A stretch of 64,000 nucleotides of DNA, taken from contig NZ_RCMB01000007.1 in NCBI RefSeq assembly GCF_011319465.1, forward strand, positions 145,987-209,986, written 5' to 3'. The translations under genes and the position numbers were made by a program. Of the stretch, positions 46,323 through 56,322 are shown piece by piece; positions within the stretch are counted from its first letter, which is position 1, and each line of letters begins with the position of its first letter. This DNA is from Candidatus Nitrosotalea sp. TS (GTDB lineage Archaea > Thermoproteota > Nitrososphaeria > Nitrososphaerales > Nitrosopumilaceae). Under the pieces are notes generated by a model that was given only the letters and a program-made list of their open reading frames with translations, made no database searches and was not told where the DNA came from.

Positions 46323-46730
46323 ATGAATATAGACAAAAAACGCATAGTTACTCTACCTATAACAATCTGGATGTGCGCTATACTGTTAATTTTATTTTTT
46401 CCTCATTCTTATGCAATCACACAATCACCTAGCGGTCCCCAATGTGAAAGCACGTATACGATTATCTACAATGATCCTATGAAATTCAACGAGGCCAAAA
46501 CAACTGACGCTCTAAAACAGAGTTTATCAAATATTGATTTTAGTGCAGACGTTCTTGATGGGCATCCATGGTGGAGTTATATGCACATCAGTAAACCTGA
46601 CACAAACGCTACATCTACACTTACAGTGCCCACCGTTTCAGGCGCGGTAGACAACATCGTAACAAAAACAATGCAAGGAATTGATGGAGTACTAAAAGTA
46701 GACAGCATGATGACTACTTGGTGTAACTAA
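46323..46730 (+). CDS. Secreted small protein
   Basis: 135 residues from ATG at 46323; the frame is open up to 46242 but the signal peptide begins here (PITIWMCAILLILFFPHSYA). The mature part holds two cysteines, CESTYTIIYNDP and the C-terminal TTWCN, that may form a disulphide, and DGHPWWSYMHISKP. No known domain. Expressed at the cell surface; function unknown. Confidence 0.6.
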   Translation: MNIDKKRIVTLPITIWMCAILLILFFPHSYAITQSPSGPQCESTYTIIYNDPMKFNEAKTTDALKQSLSNIDFSADVLDGHPWWSYMHISKPDTNATSTLTVPTVSGAVDNIVTKTMQGIDGVLKVDSMMTTWCN

Positions 46731-46742
46731 AATTAGATATTA

Positions 46743-47981
46743 CTAGTCTCTTCTTAATGCTACCATTGGAGAAAGCCTTGATGCTTTCCATGCAGGATAT
46801 ATTCCAGCTGCCAAACTTAGAGTGACTGAAAGAATCCAGACTTTTAGAAGATCAGTTAGAACATAGATAGGTGGAATGTGAATGCTACCTGAACCTTGAA
46901 CATTTGTAGTGGTAAAGATGCTCAGTACATAACCTGCGCCCATGCCAATTATCAATCCTAAAGAGGCTCCAATGATTCCTATCAGTGCAGCTTCCACTAT
47001 GAATAGCTCAAGAATATCAAGATTCTGCGCCCCAATTGCCTTCATGGTACCTATCTCACGAATTCTTTCTGTCACAGAGTTGTAAAGTGTTGTTACGATT
47101 CCAACTCGCACCCACTACAAGTGCAATTATTCCCACCATTAGTGTAAAGGCGGCGATTGCCACTTGATGCTTTTTGTGTTACTGCCATTATCGCAGACGG
47201 TGTAGTTACACCTAGTGTTTGTCCATATTGAGTTGTTAGTTCTTGTTGTACCGTAGTAACATAATCAGGCGATACAGCTGCCACAACTAGCTGATCATAT
47301 TTTGTAGATTTGTGCAATAGCTGGTTACCTGCATCCAAGCTAATTATAATAGAACTGTCAATTCTCGAATTTCCAGACGGTTGCATTATTCCAGATACAA
47401 TGTAATTCATGACTTCCGTTGCCGGCTTTCCATTGGCCCCAGTATAGGAATACGTGAGTTTGATTGTTTGTCCTAGAACAACAAACGGGGATGTTGCTCC
47501 AGGAGGATTTGCTATCGTATCCCCAACTAATGCAGATGCTCTATCATTTGGTTTTACAGTAGAGCCGTCAACATACTGAAGATTTGGCAAAATTACAGTA
47601 AGTTTTGTTGGGTCCATGGCAGTTACTGAAACATGTTGGGTCTCTCCTTGACTATCAAGTTGGGCAGATCCCGAATACTCTGGAACTACGGTTTCTACAT
47701 ACGGTAGTGTACTTATCTTACTCAATACGGCATTATTGATTATGATTGAAGCTTGAGAGGATGAGCCATGGTACGAATGCTGTCCTGAACCTACATAAAT
47801 TACATTTGCAGCTAATGCGCTAAACTGGCTTTCTAAAAAAGCAGATTGGCCTGCACTCAACCCATTGAGTACTACAACCAAACTGCTACCTAGAACTACC
47901 ATCAACACTGTCAGTATGGTCCTGACTTTACTGATCTATCAATGCATCAAACGATAAGGAAAATATATCTCCTGGGTGCAT
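46743..47981 (-). CDS. MacB/FtsX-type ABC transporter permease, at least three frameshifts
   Basis: Reading through shifts near 47937, 47165 and 47105 gives one permease: an N-terminal ATG at 47981 (MHPGDIFSLSFDALID), first membrane helix (VRTILTVLMVVLGSSLVVVLNGLSAG), a large periplasmic-type domain of about 230 residues with SALVGDTIANPPG, then three C-terminal helices with EIGTMKAIGAQNLDI (the coupling segment to the ATPase). It starts one base after the stop of the surface protein at 47983 and so belongs to an operon with it and the ATPase at 50087. Extracytoplasmic lipoprotein or peptide export is the family role. Confidence 0.75.
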
Positions 47982-47982
47982 A

Positions 47983-50118
47983 TCACTTTTTGATTGGACT
48001 GTCCAGTGCAGTCACTATATCAGTGTCGCTTCCTGTAAGCATCTTCATTTTTTGTTTTTTTGATTTTCTTCTTCTTATTACAATCACTACTGCAATTGCC
48101 GCGATAATAATTCCAATTAGTACTGGGAGAGGAATTGGAATCTGATCAAGTATGGAGTCATGTGTGTGACCAGTATTTGTCTGGGGTGCTCTTCCTACAG
48201 ATACGGTTCCATTCAAGACTACAAAATGTTGAATCTTTAGATCGTCTGCATATACAACTTTGAATGATACAGGATATGATCCTGGCTGGAGAGAGTTTAT
48301 GCCATTAAGGGGAATGCTAAACGGTATGGGGGAGTCAGGAGTCAAATCTCCCAAGAACTGCGGAGCCATGGCTTGAGATCCTGCACCCATTCCACCGCCT
48401 CCACGAGTACGACCAGAACCCATCCAAGCCACCGAGCTGCCAGAGCCTCCACCATTGTAGCTGCCAGAGCCTCCACCATTGTAGCTGCCAGAGCCTCCAC
48501 CATTGTAGCTGCCAGTACCGTTACCAGTCATGTTTGCCATTCTTGCCGCCCTTATGTCTTGCAAGATTGGAGATTTGTAAAGTTGTACTGTAGTATACAA
48601 GCCAGTCGTACTTCCTTGATTTAACAAACTGCCTGCTAGGTTTGGAGTATTTCCAACATAGTTTACTGCCAACCCATATAGTTGCGGCTTGACATCTCCT
48701 ATTACAAATGCACCAAGTGTAAGCGAATTAGTATTTGTCTGCCCTTGAGATACATAATTTGCAGTCAGAGTAAACGATGTCGGGGTATCAATCAAGGAAT
48801 TGGCCGCAAATACACTGGTTGACAATATTCGTTGTTCACCTGGTGCCAGTGTCGGAATAGACCACGTAGATTGTCCTACAACAGAAACAGAAGTAGACGA
48901 GGCAGACGGTACAAGTGAGATCACTACGTTGGATGCAGTATTCGTACCATTATTTGATACGACAAAATTCAGATTAGATAGATTTCCCGAAGTTATGACA
49001 GGAGATGTATTGTTACCAGCATACGCCAGACTCAATGATTGTGGTGGTACTGGAGCAATGAATATGCCAGTATCTAACTGCGTGGTCAGCTGTTTACCCC
49101 ACGCATTTTCGTATACTAGCGATACCGATACATCCTGAGTTTGGCCAGCTGCAGAAGTGGCAGGAAAGACGGTGATGCTTATTGGTGCAGAACTGTTAGC
49201 TGGAATAACACCCAGGTTGAATTGATTAGCCCCAAGATTGACAAGATTGGTTGTAGTCGATGACAGTGTTAGAGTACCTGTTGATCCTGAACCGGAATTT
49301 CCTTTTTGACCAAGATTTGTGATTGTAGCTACCACACCAGTGGCAGGGGCCGAACCCTTGTTCAAAACAGTGATTGTCATAGGATCAGCCTGTGCAGCAG
49401 TTATGGTTTTTGTATCTGTTGATATATCCATGATTACTTTGCCTGGAAGAACAAATGGAACTTCAAGTAATGCTGAAGTACAACTCTGGACACCAAATCC
49501 TGCTGCGCCTACTCCTATTTTGTAATTAACTACCAGGTTAGTGCCAAATGTACCAACCTTGGCACTATCTAGCACGTCAACATCAAAAAATAATATGAAT
49601 GTACCACCAGCAGCCACTTGACCATAATAGCTAGCAAGTGCGAAATTGCTTGTTGCTACCTTTGATGCAGGATTATATTGTTGGAGAAGTTGTGGTATCT
49701 TGCTTTCACCAGTTGCAGCAAATCCAGCTGGCAAGTTCAGATACGCAGTTACCGAGTTCAGAGGATTATCTCCTCTATTATTTAATACGACCGCAAATAC
49801 TTCAGCACCTTCTCCTGGTCCCACTTCTTTTTTAATTGGATTAGTGGCAGATACGCTAGTATCTACTACTCCTTGATCAACCCAATATGCATCTACCACT
49901 ACAGGTCCTTGATAGTTGCTATCAATTGTTGTGGTAAGTGGTGGTGAGCAGTCATTTTCCTGCATGACTTGTGCCGACGCTGATATTACACTGATTGATG
50001 AAGCAAACAACATCACAATCAAAGCAACAGACGCAATCTTTGGTACAAGATCTCTTCTGAAAACAATATGAAACGTTTTAGATGAGCTAGTTTGTAACAT
50101 CGCGCTCGATTCTCCCAT
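47983..50118 (-). CDS. Large secreted surface protein of the ABC operon
   Basis: 711 residues. A membrane or signal segment near residues 30-50 (ALIVMLFASSISVISASAQ), then a mature part with several repeats of about 110 residues like CARDB/COG1361 beta sandwiches (NPLNSVTAYLNLPAGF, DPMTITVLNKGSAPATGVV). A Gly-rich segment with repeated YNGGGSGS units (three copies) lies near residue 540, and a membrane helix and basic tail near residue 675. It overlaps the ATPase gene by 32 bases and ends one base before the permease. It is probably a substrate-binding or adhesion partner of the transporter. Confidence 0.7.
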   Translation of the reverse strand: MGESSAMLQTSSSKTFHIVFRRDLVPKIASVALIVMLFASSISVISASAQVMQENDCSPPLTTTIDSNYQGPVVVDAYWVDQGVVDTSVSATNPIKKEVGPGEGAEVFAVVLNNRGDNPLNSVTAYLNLPAGFAATGESKIPQLLQQYNPASKVATSNFALASYYGQVAAGGTFILFFDVDVLDSAKVGTFGTNLVVNYKIGVGAAGFGVQSCTSALLEVPFVLPGKVIMDISTDTKTITAAQADPMTITVLNKGSAPATGVVATITNLGQKGNSGSGSTGTLTLSSTTTNLVNLGANQFNLGVIPANSSAPISITVFPATSAAGQTQDVSVSLVYENAWGKQLTTQLDTGIFIAPVPPQSLSLAYAGNNTSPVITSGNLSNLNFVVSNNGTNTASNVVISLVPSASSTSVSVVGQSTWSIPTLAPGEQRILSTSVFAANSLIDTPTSFTLTANYVSQGQTNTNSLTLGAFVIGDVKPQLYGLAVNYVGNTPNLAGSLLNQGSTTGLYTTVQLYKSPILQDIRAARMANMTGNGTGSYNGGGSGSYNGGGSGSYNGGGSGSSVAWMGSGRTRGGGGMGAGSQAMAPQFLGDLTPDSPIPFSIPLNGINSLQPGSYPVSFKVVYADDLKIQHFVVLNGTVSVGRAPQTNTGHTHDSILDQIPIPLPVLIGIIIAAIAVVIVIRRRKSKKQKMKMLTGSDTDIVTALDSPIKK
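48435..48515 (-). repeat. 24-base tandem repeat, three copies plus a part
   Basis: A 24-base unit, encoding an 8-residue YNGGGSGS motif, is repeated three times exactly and then partially. It lies inside the large surface protein. Exact copies point to recent expansion, and copy number probably varies between strains or even between cells. Confidence 0.8.
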
Positions 50119-50851
50119 CTTTTATCAATATAGATCTGTCTGTAGATTCTGCAAGTTCTGGATTGTGTGTTACCATAATTATTGTACGCTTGAACTTGTG
50201 TGATAACGTCTTGAGCATATCAAAAACATCGTCTCCGGTTTTTGTATCAAGATTACCAGTAGGTTCATCTGCCAAAACAATAGTAGGATTATTTACCAAA
50301 GATCGAGCAATTGCCACTCTTTGTTGTTGACCTCCACTAAGATTAACGGGTTTTTGTGTTGCCTTGTCTGCAATTCCCAAAGCCTCCAAGATTTTCATTG
50401 CACGCATGTTAGTTTCAGTTCCGTCCATGCCAGCTATTGTTCCGGGCAATTTTACATTCTTGAGAACAGTGGTCCTGTTGATAAGATTGAATGATTGGAA
50501 GATAAATCCGATGAGACCATTTCTCATAGTGGCTATTTGTGAGTCGTTCAAGGAAAATATGTCAATTCCATTGATATAGACATTGCCAGAAGTTGGTCTG
50601 TCTAGCGCGCCAATCATATTGAGAAGGGTCGATTTTCCGCTACCTGAGGGCCCCACTATAGAAACAAATTCGCCTTTTTTCACAGTGAAATTAATGTTAT
50701 CTAGTGCCACAACTTTTCCTGCAACAGAATCAAATATCTTGGATAGATTTTTGACTCCAAGTGCTATGGAGTTTGAATTGGCATCAAGCTCTGTTAATTC
50801 GCTTACCATTTTAGCAGAACTGTTCCTGACACCTGATTTATCTTTATTCAA
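50087..50851 (-). CDS. ABC transporter ATPase, MacB/LolD class
   Basis: 254 residues. Walker A GPSGSGKST (residue about 70), Q-loop FIFQSFNL, signature LSGGQQQ, Walker B IVLADEPTGNLD and H-loop VTHNPELAE. This is a complete nucleotide-binding domain and the GNLD sequence is typical of the MacB/LolD branch. First gene of the operon ATPase - surface protein - permease; its end overlaps the start of the next gene. It powers the permease at 46743. Confidence 0.88.
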   Translation of the reverse strand: MNKDKSGVRNSSAKMVSELTELDANSNSIALGVKNLSKIFDSVAGKVVALDNINFTVKKGEFVSIVGPSGSGKSTLLNMIGALDRPTSGNVYINGIDIFSLNDSQIATMRNGLIGFIFQSFNLINRTTVLKNVKLPGTIAGMDGTETNMRAMKILEALGIADKATQKPVNLSGGQQQRVAIARSLVNNPTIVLADEPTGNLDTKTGDDVFDMLKTLSHKFKRTIIMVTHNPELAESTDRSILIKDGRIERDVTN

Positions 50852-51111
50852 AAGGATTGCTACACTCCGGGTTGTCTTTTACGGTATAATTAAATGACTT
50901 TACAAAAAATTTATCAAGATTGTAAAAAAAATAATCGCCATGCAAAATACATGATGACAAGTGTTTCATCATAAAATGATAGTATGAGTGGGCATATCTA
51001 TCAAAGGAGCATGCACTAGGATCAAAGGGGTTGTGAAAAACTCTCGTTTCCTCCGCGATAGAACTTAAAATCATGCCCACGTTACTCTCATCCATCAGCG
51101 CAATTAAATAA

Positions 51112-51534
51112 TTGTCAAACTTTGTTCAGGAACATTGTTACTGCAAGATACATCAAACAAGAATAGATCTTGCAAAAATATCATGTAAAAGCTTAATACA
51201 GAATTTTACTTCCAACAAGGCGATATCCTTGTCGCATGAGTATCGTGATCGGGTCTATATAAGAAAGGATATACTTTTGAAGCTCACAGAATTTGGCGAG
51301 CTAAACCAAACAAATCTTCTAAGCTATTGTGGTTTAAACTTGATGAAACATAAGGACATACTAGAAAGTCTGGAACGGAAAGGCTTCATAAAAAGGACAG
51401 AAATACCATGGGGGAACAAGAAAGTGATAAAGTATTCAGTCACAGAAAAAGGCAGGCAGCTCTGCAAGATGGTTTTGGAGCCTTATGAGGAGATCTTTCC
51501 AAGAAGTGAAAAAAGTGTTCAAGAACAAGGTTAG
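51112..51534 (+). CDS. Winged-helix regulator
   Basis: 140 residues. Residues about 55-125 give a winged helix (DILLKLTEFGELNQTNLLSYC, then KDILESLERKGFIKRTEIPWG and KYSVTEKGRQLCKMVL), like archaeal DUF4364/PadR-type small regulators. The first 45 residues hold three cysteines (HCYCKIHQTRI) and might be a metal site. It is divergent from the MacB-like operon and next to the membrane protein at 51563; it may control either. Confidence 0.65.
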   Translation: MSNFVQEHCYCKIHQTRIDLAKISCKSLIQNFTSNKAISLSHEYRDRVYIRKDILLKLTEFGELNQTNLLSYCGLNLMKHKDILESLERKGFIKRTEIPWGNKKVIKYSVTEKGRQLCKMVLEPYEEIFPRSEKSVQEQG

Positions 51535-51562
51535 CGAAATGTTTTATTTATACGCAAGGTAG

Positions 51563-52105
51563 TTGGTCATCAAATTGTCTAACCCAGATAAAGAATCAAG
51601 TGAAGACACAGACAACAAAGAGTCTCCAGAAAACCTGTTTAAAATGATAGATGATCTTCTAACTCATACAAATAGCTCAAGGCGCATATTTCTCATCTTT
51701 ATTGCATCTGCCCTAATTTTTGCCCCTGTCGCACTTGTGATGGGTGGAATACTTCTAGGTCACCCACGATACAGCATATCTAACCTTGAAAGTCATCACG
51801 AGCAGATGGGCAACAACATGACCTTTGGCAACATGACACATAACGGTACTCAGTTATTCCTAGTTGAAAAGAATGGCAATTCCATTGTTAGGGAGATTCC
51901 TTTCCATCCACCTTTTCGTGCCATGCATCAAGATATGCCAATATTTTTAGGAATTCAAATATTCATCTTTATCTGCATAATATTTGCAGCAGTATTGCTC
52001 TTTGTTGCACTCAAGGAGTATAGATTCTTTTCAAAATGGAATGGCAGATACAAGAAATACAAATCAACACAAGACAAGATAGATGACGAATTGGGTAGGG
52101 ATTAA
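51563..52105 (+). CDS. Membrane protein with two helices and Met/His loop
   Basis: 180 residues from a TTG. Two membrane helices (about 40-66 and 125-148) enclose an outside loop with LESHHEQMGNNMTFGNMTHNG, rich in Met and His as in copper-handling proteins. The C-terminal part is charged (WNGRYKKYKSTQDKIDDELG). It lies 28 bases after the winged-helix gene and is likely cotranscribed. Metal role inferred from loop composition only. Confidence 0.55.
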   Translation: MVIKLSNPDKESSEDTDNKESPENLFKMIDDLLTHTNSSRRIFLIFIASALIFAPVALVMGGILLGHPRYSISNLESHHEQMGNNMTFGNMTHNGTQLFLVEKNGNSIVREIPFHPPFRAMHQDMPIFLGIQIFIFICIIFAAVLLFVALKEYRFFSKWNGRYKKYKSTQDKIDDELGRD

Positions 52106-52280
52106 ACAGTATTTCCAATTGCATTTCTTGCCGGACAATTAACATATTTATCAGATATTCAGTGTAGCAGAAAATTTGATGCCACATGACTTTCGATACC
52201 CATTTTATATGATCACTAACCTTGTTCGTTAACAAGGTGGCGCAATCCATTATAAATCAAATCCACTATTACAGGGTGCA

Positions 52281-52799
52281 ATGAACATACAAGAACTGAA
52301 GACACATCAGAAACTGCTTGCAGTGATTCTGGGCGTTGCAGTGATTGCCTCAGTAGGCGGCTCACTTGCATATGCACAGACAGCAGGCTCTGGTTCAGGT
52401 CAGACACAGACACCGATACAGGGTTCAGTAAACCTTACACAGATGATTCTATCTAGTGTAAAGATCCAATTTGTAACCGCCGCAGGAACAGCTGCAGGAC
52501 AGGTAACAGGAGGACAGGTGTTATCAGGAGGTCTTGTGGTAATGCACGGTTCTCCAGTCTATGCCTTCAAGGTAACAGACGGAAAAAGCGTCTATTCTGT
52601 AATAGTAGATGCAGGAAACGGAAGCGTACTCAAGACATCACAGGGTCATCCATTGACCTTATCTTCCTTGATTGGAGGCATGGGCGGCCATGGAATGATG
52701 ATGCACGGACACATGGGAATGATAAAGCCAAGCGGCAGTACGGCTCCAAGTGGCAGTACAGCACCCAGTGGAACTACCCCAAGTGACTTTCAAGAGTAA
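52281..52799 (+). CDS. Secreted protein with Met/His-rich segment and tandem linker
   Basis: 172 residues. Signal peptide to about 32 (AYAQT). Residues 50-125 form a PepSY-like beta-alpha fold (VVMHGSPVYAFKVTDGKSVYSV, IVDAGNGSVLKTSQG). Then MGGHGMMMHGHMGMI, a Met/His patch fit for copper(I) or copper(II), and a repeated PSGSTA tail. It has no membrane anchor and could be a periplasmic metal-binding protein. Its promoter lies after the membrane protein at 51563. Confidence 0.65.
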   Translation: MNIQELKTHQKLLAVILGVAVIASVGGSLAYAQTAGSGSGQTQTPIQGSVNLTQMILSSVKIQFVTAAGTAAGQVTGGQVLSGGLVVMHGSPVYAFKVTDGKSVYSVIVDAGNGSVLKTSQGHPLTLSSLIGGMGGHGMMMHGHMGMIKPSGSTAPSGSTAPSGTTPSDFQE

Positions 52800-52874
52800 A
52801 CTCTAGAAAGCCTTTTTCTTATTTTATTTTTTTATGTTTTTATGCGTTAGAGTATTTTAGGATATCATCATACA

Positions 52875-53645
52875 TCACTCTAACAATTTCTTTATTGTTG
52901 TAGAGGCCAGAGTTACAAAAACAACTGTAGCGATTACTAACACCAGTATATCAACTGGTAAATTTTCATACGTTCCAGCAAGAAGCATTGACCTAATCGC
53001 ATCCACGACATAGCTGAGTGGATTTGCTATTGAGATATACTGGAGCCAGATAGGCATTATTGCTATTGGATATATGGCATTACTTGCAAAGAAAAGCGGC
53101 ATGGTTAATGCTTGACCAATCCCCATCATCCTGTCCCGAGTTTTCAGATATGATGCAAGAAACATTGAAAAACTTGAAAAACACATCGCAAAAAGTATTA
53201 CAACAGCAAAAACACCTGCAATGTCAAGTGGATCAAACCTTATCTTGACTCCAATTATCAACGCCAAAGCAAATATCATTATGGCTTGAAAAATTCCCCG
53301 CAGACCAGCTGCAAGCGATTTTCCAAGAACTATTGACGAGCGCGGAGATGGAGTTGACAAGAGCTTGGTAAGTATTCCAACATCTTTTTCCCAGACTACA
53401 GTTATGCCATAAAAAATTGAGATAAACAAGACTGATTGCGCCAGTATACCAGGAGTGAGAAACTGGATATACGAAAAATTACCAGATGGCATGGCTCTAA
53501 TGGTGTTAAGGGTCTCGCCAAAAACAAGTAACCAGAGGGCAGGTTGGATAATCCTAGTCCAAAGCTCAGTTGAATCATGACGAATTTTTCTTGCCTCCAT
53601 CTCTGCAATTGTGATAGAACTGGCAAGGAATCTCCCGATGTTCAT
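52875..53645 (-). CDS. ABC-2 type transporter permease
   Basis: 256 residues with six predicted membrane helices. The ABC-2 pattern includes WTRIIQPALWLLVFGETLNTI, LTPGILAQSVLFISIFYGI, the coupling region ILTKLLSTPSPRSSIVLGKSL and FFASNAIYPIAIMPIWLQYIS. It overlaps the ATPase gene at 53642 by four bases (coupled translation). This pair exports drugs, polysaccharide or lipid; the substrate cannot be told. Confidence 0.85.
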   Translation of the reverse strand: MNIGRFLASSITIAEMEARKIRHDSTELWTRIIQPALWLLVFGETLNTIRAMPSGNFSYIQFLTPGILAQSVLFISIFYGITVVWEKDVGILTKLLSTPSPRSSIVLGKSLAAGLRGIFQAIMIFALALIIGVKIRFDPLDIAGVFAVVILFAMCFSSFSMFLASYLKTRDRMMGIGQALTMPLFFASNAIYPIAIMPIWLQYISIANPLSYVVDAIRSMLLAGTYENLPVDILVLVIATVVFVTLASTTIKKLLE

Positions 53646-54661
53646 CTTGCGCGCCTCACAAAGTCACGGCGAGTTCTACGGGTAGCTTTGTACATTTCAT
53701 CTCCAAGTCTTCGTTTGGCATATTTCATAAAAACATCATCCAAGTTTGCCTTGTTAATTGAGATCGATTCGACCTTAATTTCGTGTCCTCTAAAGAAATC
53801 TGCGATGAGTGGAATCGCTTCTTCGCCATTAGTTGTCAGAATCTGAATAGATTTTTCATCACTGTGTATGACATTTCCTATCTCTTTTGGTAATGTCATG
53901 ATTGGAGGAGTGGATGCAAGATTCACCGTGACAATATCTCCTCCTACATCTCTTTTCAATTCCTCAGGAGTTCCCAAGATTGCTATCTTGCCTTCTGACA
54001 TGATTGCTATCCTGTCACAGAGTTCATCTGCCTCGCTCATGTCATGAGTTGTGATAAGAATGGTAACGCCGAACTCTTGGTTTAATTGCTTGATATTTTT
54101 CCATACTTGTTTTTTTGATGAAGGGTCAAGACCAATACTTGGTTCGTCTAAAAGCAAAATCTTTGGTCTGTTTACAAGCGCTTGTGCTATCTCTAACCTG
54201 CGCATCATTCCTCCACTATAACGCTTGACAAGATCATTTGCTCTGCTTGAAAGATCCATGTACTCTAACGCATCTCTTATTCTCTCATTGCGTTCCATCT
54301 TATTTACATACGATAATTTAGAAAATATCAATAAATTTTCATATGCAGTAAGATCAGTGTCAACAGAGATGCTCTGTGGTACATATCCAAGCATTTCTCT
54401 TACAGTCTCTGGCGATTTGAAGACATCTACTCCAAGCACATGCAAGGTACCAGAGTTTGCCTTGGTGAGGGTGATTATCATTTTAATTGTAGTAGTTTTT
54501 CCTGCTCCATTTGGTCCAAGCAAACCAAATATCTCCCCCTGTTTAACTGAGAAACTTATTTCATCCACTGCCCTAATGTTATCACGATAGACTTTTGTTA
54601 AATGATCTGCCTCTATTGCAGTTATTTCTTGTATGTTGTGATCATCAAAAGTAGAATTCAT
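53642..54661 (-). CDS. ABC transporter ATPase, drug-export (DrrA) class
   Basis: 339 residues from ATG at 54661. Walker A GPNGAGKTT, signature RYSGGMMRRLEIAQAL, Walker B ILLLDEPSIGLDP and H-loop TTHDMSEADEL. The C-terminal 100 residues form a domain typical of DrrA-like exporters (IVTVNLASTPPIMTLPKEIG). Overlaps the permease. DrrAB-like pairs export hydrophobic molecules. The upstream 80 bases to the MFS gene hold a divergent promoter. Confidence 0.87.
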   Translation of the reverse strand: MNSTFDDHNIQEITAIEADHLTKVYRDNIRAVDEISFSVKQGEIFGLLGPNGAGKTTTIKMIITLTKANSGTLHVLGVDVFKSPETVREMLGYVPQSISVDTDLTAYENLLIFSKLSYVNKMERNERIRDALEYMDLSSRANDLVKRYSGGMMRRLEIAQALVNRPKILLLDEPSIGLDPSSKKQVWKNIKQLNQEFGVTILITTHDMSEADELCDRIAIMSEGKIAILGTPEELKRDVGGDIVTVNLASTPPIMTLPKEIGNVIHSDEKSIQILTTNGEEAIPLIADFFRGHEIKVESISINKANLDDVFMKYAKRRLGDEMYKATRRTRRDFVRRAR

Positions 54662-54790
54662 GAAAACATCGTTGTTATCACATGTGTTGCATGTGTAATA
54701 TAATAGAATCATATTTGATTATCAAATAGAGAACTACCATTTCATTCAAATTATAATACAATTTGAGACTAGATGTATCGAGTTTACAAA

Positions 54791-56201
54791 ATGGAATACA
54801 AATGGATTGTGCTAACAAATACTACACTGGCAATTCTAATGGCATCACTTGATGCCAATATTGTCATAATAGCTTTGCCTAAGATCTCATCTGATCTTCA
54901 TGCATCAATACTTGAGACAATATGGATTGTCTTGTCCTATGGACTTGTCACTACTACCGTTCTTTTGAGTTTTGGAAGACTTGCGGACATGTTTGGTCGA
55001 GTCAAACTATACAATCTTGGACTTGTAGTATTCACAGTTGGTTCTGCCCTTTGTGGTTTTTCCAACTCTGGTCAGGAATTGATTTTATTTAGAATAGTTC
55101 AAGCACTTGGGGCAGCGTTTCTTTTCTCAAACAGTGCAGCCATACTGACAGATGCATTTGACGTAAAAGAGCGCGGTAAGGCACTAGGACTAAACCAAGT
55201 GTCCATAGTAATAGGCTCTGTAACAGGACTGGTTTTAGGAGGATTGTTAACTGATACGCTTGGCTGGAGATACATATTTTGGGTAAATATCCCAATTGGG
55301 GTATTTGGAGTCGTATGGTCTCACATAAAGCTCAGAGAACTCGGGACAAAAACTGGTGGTAGAATTGACTGGATAGGTAACTGTCTTTTGGCTTCAGGAC
55401 TGGTTTTGCTTTTGCTTGGGCTAACACTTGGACCATTACAGATACTATCTGAGATTATAGAGTTGCTCATGATTTTTGGCGGTCTTGCATTATTGGCACT
55501 ATTTGTATTTGCAGAATCAAAGATAGAGGATCCTATGTTTGATGTACAACTATTCAGACTACGAATCTTTACAACTGGAAACTTTAGTGTGTTTCTCAAT
55601 GCCATTGCAAGAGGCGCACTCATATTGATCATGACATTTTATCTGCAAGGTCCTACCATGAAGCTTAGTGCGTTACAGGCTGGACTATATCTCATCCCGG
55701 TATCATTTACAATAGCAACATTTGGTCCGATAAGCGGATGGCTCTCCGACAAATATGGGTCTAAGTTTTTCATCATAGGTGGTCTTTTGACATCTGCGGT
55801 TGGATTTCTAATTCTTACTAGATTACAACCACATGAGAATTTTTCACATCTTCTGATACCACTTGTGTTAGTGGGCTCTGGCTATGGGAATGTTTGCAGC
55901 ACCCAACAGAACAGCTGTGATGAATTCGGTTCCAGCGCACAGAAGAGGTACTGCATCTGGCATGAGCACTACTCTTGTAACTCTAGGAAATATCTTGAGT
56001 CTGGGGTTATCATTTTTAATTATTACACAAGCAGTGTCAGTTTCGGATCTTGAAACAATCTTTACTGGTGGAAATTCTAATTTTACAAATTCAATAAACT
56101 TTGTTAATTCTATTCATGTGATCTTTTTCTTGTCTGCAGCAGTGCTATTGGCTTCCATAATCCCCTCAATAATCGAACGTCCCCTCCGACCACAGAGTTG
56201 A
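54791..56201 (+). CDS. MFS efflux transporter, DHA2 (EmrB/QacA) type, frameshifted
   Basis: Begins at ATG 54791 (MEYKWIVLTNTTLAILMASL). The first 13 helices include LDANIVIIALPKIS (helix 1 motif of DHA2), GRLADMFGRVKLYNLG (motif A) and LGLNQVSIVIGSVTGLVLGG (motif C). Near 55885 the frame changes and GMFAAPNRTAVMNSVPAHRRGTASGM continues to 56201, which is the family's conserved motif before the last helices. It expels drugs or metabolites with proton import. Divergent from the DrrA-like pair. Confidence 0.83.
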
Positions 56202-56322
56202 GCATCAGCAAGTTTCAAGAACATGGTAAAATCATGTCATGAAAGAGATAATCAAATGCGTTTTTGTGGATTATTAATTTTGCAAATATAGGGACAGTTG
56301 TTTTAAAAATTCTTGGACTGAT

